In this document: in pieces, positions 7,909 to 15,470 of the stretch
Position numbering within the stretch: the stretch's first letter is position 1
Layout of the letters: the number at the start of each line of letters is the position of its first letter
DNA from: Chloracidobacterium sp.
GTDB lineage: Bacteria; Acidobacteriota; Blastocatellia; Pyrinomonadales; Pyrinomonadaceae
Assembly: GCA_016716305.1 (NCBI GenBank)
Contig: JADJWP010000002.1
Span: 1,548,501-1,612,500 of the forward strand
Direction of reading: 5' to 3'
Length of the DNA: 64,000 nucleotides
The notes under the pieces: model-generated
The model's input: only the letters and a program-made list of their open reading frames with translations
What the model was told of the DNA's origin: nothing
Databases searched by the model: none
Translations under genes and position numbers: made by a program

Positions 7909-8631
7909 ATGGCCGTAAATACCGCAATCTTAAGTCCGCGCATTGCCGAGCGAAAGCTGTTTTCGGCAACGGCGATCGCATTTCCGCTGATCGTTTTGAT
8001 CGGTTATTTCAAGTCGTATTATTTCAGCGCATTTTTCGACGTGCCGGCGGTCGCCAACAAACTGGTCCACGCCCACGGCATCGTGATGTCAGTATGGGTG
8101 CTTTATTTTGTTGCCCAGACCGCATTGATCCGAACGCGGAACGTCAAACTTCATATGACGATGGGAATGTTCGGCGTCGCGCTCGCGATCGTCGTGATCG
8201 TGGTCGGGATGGCGACCGCCTACGATGCGCAGCTTGTCCGCGGCGCGGCACCGCCTGGAGTCGATCCGCATGGTTTCTTCGTTTTGCCCGCATCGGATAT
8301 GTTGCTTTTTGCAATATTTTTCTCGGGTGCGATCTATTATCGAAAGCGGCCGACCGAGCACAAAAGCCTGATGTTCCTGACGGCGATCGCGTTCGTTCCC
8401 GCGGCCTTGTTCCGGATACCGGTGGTCGCTCCGGAAAATGCTTTGGTCTGGGCTTTTGGAACGCCCGCGATCTTTGCCGTTGCCGCACTCGCCTGGCATA
8501 CATGGAAGACCGGCAAGCTCAATCGGGTATTCGCATCGGGTGTTTCGCTTTTGTTGATCGCGGTGCCGCTGAGGCCGGTGGTGATGGAGTCGCAAGCATG
8601 GCTTTCATTTGTCGGCTGGCTCGCGCCGTGA
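7909..8631 (+). CDS. Conserved multi-pass membrane protein, unknown function
   Basis: 240 aa with about seven hydrophobic helices. Histidines occur at helix ends (KLVHAHGIVMSVWV and RNVKLHMTMGMFG), a layout seen in four-helix heme-binding membrane families, but no known signature is certain. The start is well supported: GAAGGAGG lies 6 bases before ATG 7909, and the frame upstream of it overlaps the helicase gene. It follows the helicase after 58 bases and may be separately transcribed. Confidence 0.72.
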   Translation: MAVNTAILSPRIAERKLFSATAIAFPLIVLIGYFKSYYFSAFFDVPAVANKLVHAHGIVMSVWVLYFVAQTALIRTRNVKLHMTMGMFGVALAIVVIVVGMATAYDAQLVRGAAPPGVDPHGFFVLPASDMLLFAIFFSGAIYYRKRPTEHKSLMFLTAIAFVPAALFRIPVVAPENALVWAFGTPAIFAVAALAWHTWKTGKLNRVFASGVSLLLIAVPLRPVVMESQAWLSFVGWLAP

Positions 8632-8787
8632 CAGCTGACGCAGCACGTCAGAAACGGATCTGCACGTCAGATCGGACATGGCGGCTTTGCAGGTGGACGA
8701 TCTCGTGATAAATAATGCCCATGATCTCGCCGCAAATTGAGGCGGCCGATGACGTCAACGTGGTGAAAACCAGCAGCGGAGGTTCGA

Positions 8788-9357
8788 ATGGGCGCAAAAG
8801 AACAGATGATCGAGATACTGCGAAGCGGCGAGACCTCGCGGATCAGTTTCAGCTTCACCGGCAGCGGCGGCACACAGGTCTCTCTGGACGGCGCGGCATT
8901 TCGCCGCGTCGCGACCGCGCTCGCGAACGGCGATCTCTCGGTCGTCGAAGGCCGGTTCACTGAGAATCGAATGGTCTATGCCGCCTGGAGCGACCCCGAG
9001 AACAACTACGCATCGAACACCTTCTATCTCGGTTCAAACCCGAGATGGTCGCGCGATTTCAACGCCCTGGTCGTTCACGAATCGGTTCATGCTTTTTTTG
9101 ATCTTTCCCGGACGACCATTCCGTGGGTCGATAATGAAGCGGCCGGTTATATCGCGCAGGCCTACTATCTTCGCAATTCGGGTTACCCGATGAGCCGGAT
9201 CGAGCTTGGCTCGTTGATCAGGCTCGGGGCATTGATCGTCGGTGATATGACGTCCGGCGGCGACGTAACGACGCTGATCGATGCGATACGCGACTCGCTG
9301 CGAAACGATCCGCGTTACCACAGCTACATCAACGACACATTTACCGGGAACGGATGA
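8788..9357 (+). CDS. Predicted HExxH zinc peptidase-like protein
   Basis: 189 aa. Residues 97-101 read HESVH, a metallopeptidase zinc-binding and catalytic motif, and E117 in DNEAAGYIAQ is a likely third ligand, in the pattern HExxH...E seen in gluzincins. There is no signal peptide or membrane segment, so it should be cytoplasmic. GGAGG lies 5 bases before the ATG. I do not recognise the family beyond the motif. A self-contained minimal domain with no obvious substrate partner; an anti-sigma or toxin-related protease role is speculation. Confidence 0.7.
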   Translation: MGAKEQMIEILRSGETSRISFSFTGSGGTQVSLDGAAFRRVATALANGDLSVVEGRFTENRMVYAAWSDPENNYASNTFYLGSNPRWSRDFNALVVHESVHAFFDLSRTTIPWVDNEAAGYIAQAYYLRNSGYPMSRIELGSLIRLGALIVGDMTSGGDVTTLIDAIRDSLRNDPRYHSYINDTFTGNG

Positions 9358-9441
9358 AGAAAATTTAATCTCCCACGAAAGCAACCAATCGAAAACCTCA
9401 AATCACTAAACAGTCAAGACGATCGCGATCAAGTCATTTCC

Positions 9442-9469
9442 GGAACAAACCACTCAGCAATTTGTCTAA
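9442..9469 (+). promoter_or_regulatory. ECF-sigma-type promoter upstream of ankyrin gene
   Basis: GGAACAA (9442-9448), a 15-base spacer and GTCTAA (9464-9469) match the E. coli sigma-E consensus GGAACTT-N15-19-GTCNAA closely. Transcription would begin near 9476, 48 bases before the ATG at 9524. It suggests envelope-stress-type control by an ECF sigma factor. Confidence 0.5.
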
Positions 9470-9523
9470 CTAGTTGACAAACGCTTTGGCAGTAAATTTT
9501 CAGCGTTTTGTGAGGATACCCGT

Positions 9524-10870
9524 ATGTCTAAAAGACGAATGATCGAATCGATAGCGGTCGCGAACCCGTGCACGAAAGCATGGGACGAGATGGCCGGAAA
9601 TGACCAGGTAAGATTTTGCACCCATTGCGAAAAGAGCGTTACGGACCTTTCGTCAATGCGGCGAAAAGATGCATTACGGCTGGTACGCAGTTCGGGCGGA
9701 AAGCTCTGCGTTCGGTACGTCGAGCATCCCAAGACGAAAGAACCGCTTTTCGCCGAGCGGCTGATCCAGATATCGCGCCGGGCGCCGACGATCGCCGCAG
9801 GCGTGATGGGCGCATCGATCAGCCTTGCATCGCTGACGTATGCGCAGGGTGACGGCCGATTAACGCGAACGCCGGAAAACCAGGAAACGGCGGCGTTGAG
9901 GCCGGCCGATGATCAGAAAACAGCGGTTCAGGGACGTGGCTCATTGTCAGGAACAATGGTCGATCCGGTTGGTGCGGTCATTCCCGGCGGACAGATCTAT
10001 GTAAAGAACGACGCGACCGGCACATCAAGAACCGTTGCGACCGATGCGTCGGGCCAGTTCAGCTTCAACGGCATCGACGCCGGCAGTTACACGATCACTG
10101 CCACTGCGCCCGGGTTCAAACGAATCGTCATCGAGCGCGTCGCTGTCAATGAGAACGCAAACACAGACCAAACGGTGCGGGCCGAGGCCAGAGAGCTATA
10201 TATAACGACGGGCGTCGTCGCGATCTCGGTCACCGAATACCGAAGCCTGCTCTCGTCGGCGATCCAGGACGACGAACCCGAAACGGTCCGCGATCTGATC
10301 GCGAACGGAGCGAACGTGAACGAGCGCGAAGAGGACGGCACAACGCCGATGTTTGCGGCGGTCGAGCGCGGAAATTTTGAGATCGTCAGAATGCTCGTCG
10401 AGCAAGGTGCAAGGGTCAATGCGCGAAACGACGAAAAGCAGACGCCCTTGATGAGGCTTGACGACGATTCGCCGCCTGAGCTTGCCGAGTATCTGTTGAA
10501 TGCCGGAGCAAAAGTGAATGCGGTCGATAAGGAAGGTTCGACCGCCTTGATGAAGGCCGCAAAGTACGCCTCGGCCGAGATCGTGAGGCTGCTGATCAAT
10601 GCCGGTGCCGACGTCAATGCAGCCGACAAGAAAGGATGGACGGCGCTGATGCATGCGGCATACGGGGACGACCTGGAAAAGGTCCGGCTCCTGCTCAATG
10701 CCGGTGCCGAGGTCAACGCGAAGAACGATGAAGGCGAAACGGCGTGGGATCAGACGACGAACGAAGAGGTCGAGGATCTGCTTGTTGCCCATGGTGCGAT
10801 CGTCGACGACAGCGATGACGCAGATGACGACGAGGCCCCGGAAGAAAGCGACGAACCGCCGTCGGAATAA
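9524..10870 (+). CDS. Zinc-finger-like / carboxypeptidase-regulatory / ankyrin-repeat fusion protein
   Basis: 448 aa. N-terminal module with C16, C32, C35 in the pattern PCTKAWDEMAGND..FCTHC, a cysteine motif found at the start of many Bacteroidota and Acidobacteriota membrane proteins. A hydrophobic segment follows (about 88-106), then a carboxypeptidase-regulatory-like beta domain (about 137-222, GSLSGTMVDPVGAVIPGG), about five ankyrin repeats (about 245-430; NGANVN, QGARVN, NAGAKVN, NAGADVN, NAGAEVN at the loops) and an acidic tail. The ankyrin part is probably on the outer side of the membrane and binds proteins. Partners unknown. A strong terminator follows. Confidence 0.85.
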   Translation: MSKRRMIESIAVANPCTKAWDEMAGNDQVRFCTHCEKSVTDLSSMRRKDALRLVRSSGGKLCVRYVEHPKTKEPLFAERLIQISRRAPTIAAGVMGASISLASLTYAQGDGRLTRTPENQETAALRPADDQKTAVQGRGSLSGTMVDPVGAVIPGGQIYVKNDATGTSRTVATDASGQFSFNGIDAGSYTITATAPGFKRIVIERVAVNENANTDQTVRAEARELYITTGVVAISVTEYRSLLSSAIQDDEPETVRDLIANGANVNEREEDGTTPMFAAVERGNFEIVRMLVEQGARVNARNDEKQTPLMRLDDDSPPELAEYLLNAGAKVNAVDKEGSTALMKAAKYASAEIVRLLINAGADVNAADKKGWTALMHAAYGDDLEKVRLLLNAGAEVNAKNDEGETAWDQTTNEEVEDLLVAHGAIVDDSDDADDDEAPEESDEPPSE

Positions 10871-10888
10871 GAACTGATGTTCCCCCAA

Positions 10889-10926
10889 GTGCGTTTGGCC
10901 GCCGCCGTGCGGCCTTTCGCATTTTT
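10889..10926 (+). terminator. Intrinsic terminator after ankyrin gene
   Basis: GGCCGC (10897-10902) pairs with GCGGCC (10909-10914), with outer TGCG/CGCA pairing, and TTTTT at 10922-10926 follows. Confidence 0.75.
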
Positions 10927-10982
10927 GCCCATCTGATCTCCTTCTGATTCCTCTGCACGACTACTTTGTGAAGTTGATATCG

Positions 10983-10991
10983 TGTTAGAAT
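10983..10991 (+). promoter_or_regulatory. Extended -10 promoter for zinc-finger membrane protein
   Basis: TGTTAGAAT is a TG-N extended -10 with TAGAAT at 10986-10991; the -35 is weak. Transcription near 10998 rules out the GTG at 10982 as start and favours ATG 11039. Confidence 0.45.
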
Positions 10992-11038
10992 TCAGCCCAG
11001 ATCGATTTCAGAAACCGAAGCGCCCGAACGACGAGCTT

Positions 11039-11857
11039 ATGAAATTCTGCCCTACCTGCGAGACACGTTACGACGAAGAGATCCTGCGTTTTTGTATGAA
11101 GGACGGCACACCGCTCGTCGACGAAAAAGAGCCGAGTTTCATCGGGATGCCGAGCGAAAGCCTCGACGCCGCCGCCGCAGACGACGATCCGGGCGAAGTG
11201 ACGATAATCCGCAAAAATCCGCCGGTGCCGACGCCTCCGCCGGTTCCGATCCTCGACGACGATGATTTTTCTGACCCGGGACAGCCGCAGGCCGCACCGA
11301 GGATCGTCGTTCCGATGACCCAGGAACTGCTTGACCCTCCGAGAACGTATCCGATACCGCCTTACCAGGCGCCGCCAAGGCCGAATACGCTCAAGGTCGT
11401 CATCCTTACTATCTTTGGAACTTTGTCGCTGCTCGGTCTGGGAGCCGCGGGGTTTTGGCTTCTGCAAAGCGAGCCGGTAAGCAATACGAACGTCAATGCG
11501 AATCTCTTTAATCAGAACACCAACTTGAATACGAATCTCGGTATCGATTCAAATTTCAATTTCAACCTCAACGCGAACTTCAATACGAACAGCACGTCGG
11601 GCATCAACACGAATACGAACGTCAACGCCAACAGCCGGACGCCGACTCCGACCCAGACGCCATCACCGTCACCCTCGGCTAGCGTGACTCCGCGGCCGTC
11701 GCCGACGGACTCGCCCGACGCCGATTCGACACCGACACCTTCGCCGACGCGCCAGCCGACGCCTGTCCTCCAGCCGACGATAATCCGGCCGGGGAGCTCG
11801 CCGACACCTCGGCCGACCACCGCACCGGTCAACCGGCCGAATGGCCGCGACCGTTAG
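11039..11857 (+). CDS. Zinc-finger membrane protein with Asn- and Thr/Pro-rich tail
   Basis: 272 aa. It starts KFCPTCETRYDEEILRFCMKDG, a short four-cysteine-type zinc ribbon (CPxC ... FC), then a Pro-rich segment, one transmembrane helix (VVILTIFGTLSLLGLGAAGFWLL, about residues 118-140), a run of NTN/NVN/NFN repeats and a PTPTPSPS-rich tail, probably periplasmic. This domain order (cytoplasmic zinc finger, helix, low-complexity exterior) recurs in Acidobacteriota and resembles anti-sigma or sensor layouts, but no function is known. The start at 11039 begins exactly at the zinc finger. The stop is 1 base from that of the convergent subtilase. Confidence 0.75.
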   Translation: MKFCPTCETRYDEEILRFCMKDGTPLVDEKEPSFIGMPSESLDAAAADDDPGEVTIIRKNPPVPTPPPVPILDDDDFSDPGQPQAAPRIVVPMTQELLDPPRTYPIPPYQAPPRPNTLKVVILTIFGTLSLLGLGAAGFWLLQSEPVSNTNVNANLFNQNTNLNTNLGIDSNFNFNLNANFNTNSTSGINTNTNVNANSRTPTPTQTPSPSPSASVTPRPSPTDSPDADSTPTPSPTRQPTPVLQPTIIRPGSSPTPRPTTAPVNRPNGRDR

Positions 11858-11858
11858 T

Positions 11859-13232
11859 TCACGTCGAGCGAAGGGCCAGGTCGACCGCACGGCGCGGATC
11901 GACGACGCCCCAGCCCTGACGATCGACCTCGTAATGCGGGAGCCTTTCGGCTGACGATATCAGTATTTTTTTGATCTTTTGCGGGGTCAGCGTGGGATTG
12001 GCCTCGATCATCTGTGCCACGATCGACGAGACGATCGGGGCCGAAAATGACGTGCCGTCGACGTACTTGTAGTGTTTCGTGATCACGTTCTCGCGGCGGA
12101 GTTTGAGCGTGATGATCTGCCGGATGCTGTGAACCTCGCGGTCGAGAGCTGCGTCGAGTTCGGCGTCGATCAGCGGATTGTCGCGGATGATCGTGTGCAG
12201 TTCGTCGTCCGAACTCTTGTCCAGTTTTTCAAGCAGCGACGCCTGCTGCGCCGTCGGTGTATTCGGAAGGATCGGGGCCGGGACCCAGATCGACGGTGCG
12301 ATCACCTCGGGTTTCTGAAGGCCGTCGATGGTCGGCCCGTAAGACGAGCGGTACATCCCGCGTTTTGCGCGGTTCATCGAATTCTTGTCATCTAGTCCGC
12401 CGACGGCGATACACGACGGAGCACTTGCCGGCGGCACGACAGGATGATCGGGCAAATGCCCGGCGTTACCGACGGCGCAAACTACAGTGATCCCGGCTGC
12501 GGTGCATTGCTCGACCGCCTGTGACAGAGGGTCGTTCAGATAGCTTTGCTCATCGTCGCCGCCTGCAGATATGTTGACGACCCTGATCGAGAATCTTTCC
12601 TTGTTGGCGAGCACCCATTCGAGCCCTTCGCGAATATTGTCGTCGGTGATCCGGCCGGTCCGGGCGAGCTTTACAAGGACGACATCAGCTTCCGGAGCAA
12701 GGCCGCGATAAAATCCGTTCGAGAGCGATCCGTTTCCGGCCGCGACGACCGAGGTCATCATCCCATGCCAGCTTGCGACGTCCGGCTGAAAAAGCGAATT
12801 AAGATCGCCGTCGCCATGCAGCAGATTGCGATAACCGAGGATGCGGTTCTTCGGCGTCGTCAGATCGACGTGAGGGTAAAACCCCGAATCGAGAAATGCG
12901 ATGGTCACGCCGCGTCCTGTGAAACGCTCGTCGGCATCAAGACGCAGCGGCGTCGAGAGCACGTGCGAACCGTCTTTCTGCATTGCCGCATCTTTTACTA
13001 TTTGATCTTTTGCACGCTCGAACAGCCTTACACACCGGGCACATATCGCCGGAAAATCGGCAGTGTCCGGCGCATTGGCAGCGATCAGACGCTGCAAGTC
13101 GTCCTCGAGCACACGCATCGGCACAAATTCGTCTCGTGTCTCGCGTGAGCAGACGGGGCATACCGTTTCGCCCGCGGCGATGTCAGCACTCGTTGTATGC
13201 CTTGAGAATGAGGAAGATTGTAGCGGAGTCAT
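11859..13232 (-). CDS. Subtilisin-like (S8) serine protease with N-terminal CxxC pair
   Basis: 457 aa. The catalytic triad is visible: D115 in FLDSGF, H156 in WHGMMT, S395 in GTSFSAP; the oxyanion Asn lies in AVGNAGH. Before the peptidase, C25-x2-C28 and C64-x2-C67 suggest a small zinc-binding domain instead of a signal peptide, so this subtilase may be cytoplasmic. A roughly 65-residue helical insertion precedes the Ser motif. No ribosome-binding site is clear before ATG 13232. The patatin-like gene is divergent 86 bases away. Confidence 0.9.
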   Translation of the reverse strand: MTPLQSSSFSRHTTSADIAAGETVCPVCSRETRDEFVPMRVLEDDLQRLIAANAPDTADFPAICARCVRLFERAKDQIVKDAAMQKDGSHVLSTPLRLDADERFTGRGVTIAFLDSGFYPHVDLTTPKNRILGYRNLLHGDGDLNSLFQPDVASWHGMMTSVVAAGNGSLSNGFYRGLAPEADVVLVKLARTGRITDDNIREGLEWVLANKERFSIRVVNISAGGDDEQSYLNDPLSQAVEQCTAAGITVVCAVGNAGHLPDHPVVPPASAPSCIAVGGLDDKNSMNRAKRGMYRSSYGPTIDGLQKPEVIAPSIWVPAPILPNTPTAQQASLLEKLDKSSDDELHTIIRDNPLIDAELDAALDREVHSIRQIITLKLRRENVITKHYKYVDGTSFSAPIVSSIVAQMIEANPTLTPQKIKKILISSAERLPHYEVDRQGWGVVDPRRAVDLALRST

Positions 13233-13317
13233 TTTTGCGGTTTAAGTTTTCCACAATGGGTGGTTAAAATCAATTGCGTTCCCGATCGCGGCCGAGCGGC
13301 CGTCAGGAACGATCGTT

Positions 13318-14097
13318 ATGACCCGTAAGCAGATCGGCATTGCATTATCCGGCGGCGGAGCGAGAGGCTTTGCACATGTCGGCGTACTGAAGGCACTGGC
13401 AGAAGCCGGGATCCCGATCGACATGGTCGCCGGAACATCGGCCGGCGCGTTCGTCGGCGGTGCTCTGGCCTCGGGCATGACCGTCGATGAGATCGCCGAA
13501 CTCGGACGAGATATGAGCTGGTTCTCGGTCGCGGGTTTTTCATATTCTCCGCGAGGGCTGCTCTCGAACGAGCCGATGGGACGTTTCATCGAAAAGAGCT
13601 TTCCCGTCAAGAGGTTTGAAGAGCTAACGATGCCGTTTGCCGCGGTGGCATGCGACCTCGCGACGGGCAATGAGATCGTCTTCAGAGACACCGGCGATCT
13701 GGTGACGGCCATCAGAGCGAGCTGCGCCATTCCCGGCGTTTTCGTTCCGGTCGACGATGAGACCGGAAGGCGGTTGGTCGACGGAGCGGTCGCCTCGCCG
13801 ATGCCGACGCGGGCGGTAAAGAAACTAGGTGCCGAGATCATCATTGCCGTTGACCTGCTGACGTGCGGCTCGGATTTTGCGGCTGACCCGTCAACGCTGG
13901 TCGGGACATTCATCCAATCGGCAATGATGCTGGTCCGCACCGCGTCAAAGCACCAGCACTACCGCGCGAATGTCGTCATCGAACCAAAGATCGCACACAT
14001 CCGGCCCGACGAGATCAAGCGGATGGACGAGCTTATTCAACTCGGCCACGAGGCCGGGCTTGAGGCCGTGGCCAAGATCAGATCGCTAATCGAATGA
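13318..14097 (+). CDS. Patatin-like phospholipase (RssA/YchK type)
   Basis: 259 aa. The patatin oxyanion loop GGGARG (12-17), nucleophile elbow GTSAG (39-43, Ser41) and the Asp of DGA (Asp155) form the complete Ser-Asp dyad site. The family hydrolyses acyl esters of lipids; bacterial members of this length (RssA/YchK) are intracellular and of uncertain substrate. AGGAA lies 8 bases before the ATG. Confidence 0.93.
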   Translation: MTRKQIGIALSGGGARGFAHVGVLKALAEAGIPIDMVAGTSAGAFVGGALASGMTVDEIAELGRDMSWFSVAGFSYSPRGLLSNEPMGRFIEKSFPVKRFEELTMPFAAVACDLATGNEIVFRDTGDLVTAIRASCAIPGVFVPVDDETGRRLVDGAVASPMPTRAVKKLGAEIIIAVDLLTCGSDFAADPSTLVGTFIQSAMMLVRTASKHQHYRANVVIEPKIAHIRPDEIKRMDELIQLGHEAGLEAVAKIRSLIE

Positions 14098-14407
14098 ACC
14101 GGGCCCCGTTTGCGATTTGACCGTTTTCGCATAAACGTCTCTATTTATTTGCGTCACGGCATTCCGCCGTGCAAAATGGTTTTCAGTAAATCCTACTCTC
14201 GCGCATCAACGGTGATGCGCCCCGATACGACAGTGATTTGTTCGACGGCGTTATGGAAGTTCGAGGGCGGGTTGGTTTTTTGGAATAGAAGCAGCTCTTG
14301 AGCGTCCGGAACCGAATCTTTGCGGGCAGACCGTTACTCCAAAGAAAAATTCGAATTCCCAAGCTTCTTTTAAGATCGCTTATCTAAGCGAAGGGAAAAT
14401 ATTTGAT
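14098..14407 (+). other. Structured 310-base leader region of the RRM gene
   Basis: No gene is visible. A candidate promoter at 14117-14145 (TTGACC, 17 bases, TCTATT) is followed by two clean hairpins: CACGGC/GCCGTG (14155-14171) and GCGCATCA-ACGG-TGATGCGC (14201-14220). A near-palindrome TCGCTTA-TC-TAAGCGA (14376-14391) abuts the ribosome-binding AAGGG. A long structured 5' leader is common for cold-induced RNA-binding proteins; that role is inferred. Confidence 0.45.
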
Positions 14408-14755
14408 ATGACAATGAAACTTTATGTTGGCAACATCTCGTTCCAGACAACGAGCCAGGATCTGGAAGAGCTGTTTGCATCGATCGGCACCGTTGAATCG
14501 GCTTCGGTCGTTGAGGATCGTGAGACCGGCCGTTCACGCGGATTTGGCTTCGTCGAAATGGCGTCGAAGGAAGATGGCGAACGCGCGATCGCCGAATTGA
14601 ACGGCACCGAGCACAACGGCCGTGAACTGAAAGTGAACGAAGCCAAACCCCGCGAAGACCGCGGATTTGGCGGCGGCGGCGGACGCGGCGGCAATCGCGG
14701 CGGCGGAGGCGGCGGTTACGGCGGTGGCGGTGGCGGCGGACGCAATCGCTGGTAA
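14408..14755 (+). CDS. RRM-type glycine-rich RNA-binding protein
   Basis: 115 aa. A single RNA-recognition motif with RNP2 LYVGNI (5-10) and RNP1 RGFGFVEM (44-51), then a Gly/Arg-rich tail (about 83-115) ending GGGRNRW. The RRM binds single-stranded RNA; bacterial proteins of this kind (Rbp of cyanobacteria and others) are often cold induced and act in RNA stability. The upstream leader is long and structured, and an intrinsic terminator follows, so the gene is a monocistronic unit. Confidence 0.93.
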   Translation: MTMKLYVGNISFQTTSQDLEELFASIGTVESASVVEDRETGRSRGFGFVEMASKEDGERAIAELNGTEHNGRELKVNEAKPREDRGFGGGGGRGGNRGGGGGGYGGGGGGGRNRW

Positions 14756-14772
14756 GAGTTTTTTGCAGGTAC

Positions 14773-14805
14773 AAAAGCCCGGGGCAGTTTGCTCCGGGCT
14801 TTTTT
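14773..14805 (+). terminator. Intrinsic terminator after RRM gene
   Basis: AAAAGCCCGG pairs with CCGGGCTTTTTT across a short loop; the T-run ends at 14805. It is roughly symmetric and might serve the convergent gene too. Confidence 0.85.
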
Positions 14806-14821
14806 GTCGTGACCTTCCAGA

Positions 14822-15304
14822 CTAGTTTCGCTTGCGGGGCCGATCGGGCGAGTTCTTGACGCGAACGAATCCGTTCGCTTTTACTTTTGTCACCGGTTGC
14901 GTAATGGGAAATTCCAGACTCCTGACGAGTTTGTCGTCGACAAAAATATCGGCGCGATATCGCCCGGCGACCCAATTCCCTTTTGGCCTTCCCGAAAAAT
15001 TGACCCGATCTTCGCCGTTCTTGGTCACGTAACTGGTCGAAACGACCCTGGTTTCTGCCTTTACGCCGGCAACATCCACCACGACGAGGTTCATACGAAC
15101 GGTCGCAGCCTCGGCCATTGTGAGTTTGACCACACAGAAGATCGGAATATCGGTCGTCAGAAATTCGGTCGCGGATTCGCCGGCCAGCCCGTCAACGCCT
15201 GCTTTCGCCAGGTAGACCTCGTCAACGATATCGTCAGGTCCGGATATCTGGCCGGCAGCCGGCATTATCGATGCCGCCAGGATCAAGATGAGTGAATAGA
15301 GCAT
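14822..15304 (-). CDS. Secreted protein of unknown function
   Basis: 160 aa. A signal peptide (YSLILILAASIMPAAGQ) precedes a domain of beta-strands (FCVVKLTMAEAATVRMNLVVVD, YRADIFVDDKLVRSLEFPI), resembling immunoglobulin-like secreted domains. The last residues are very basic (SPDRPRKRN). I do not recognise the family. The frame opens to 15355; ATG 15304 is preferred because it begins the signal peptide, though GGAGG is rather far (about 17 bases) upstream. Confidence 0.6.
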   Translation of the reverse strand: MLYSLILILAASIMPAAGQISGPDDIVDEVYLAKAGVDGLAGESATEFLTTDIPIFCVVKLTMAEAATVRMNLVVVDVAGVKAETRVVSTSYVTKNGEDRVNFSGRPKGNWVAGRYRADIFVDDKLVRSLEFPITQPVTKVKANGFVRVKNSPDRPRKRN

Positions 15305-15470
15305 ATTGCCAGCGGCGACGACCTCCTGCCTTCGCCGGCTGCATTCTTTGAACACTTCCCGGGCGATTTGGTTGCATCACGCCCTTTCGATCTTCACGGC
15401 CCGAGGTCGGGCATAAAGCTTGCGGACATGATTCTCTGTCTGGTTTTGGAATGATATCATCCTCTGGTAA

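Noticed and set aside
8715..8963. 82-codon plus-strand frame before the HExxH gene
   Set aside because: Overlaps the real gene out of frame and lacks a ribosome-binding site.
10087..10716. Long minus-strand frames over the ankyrin gene
   Set aside because: Repetitive antisense shadow of the ankyrin repeats, with no start signal.
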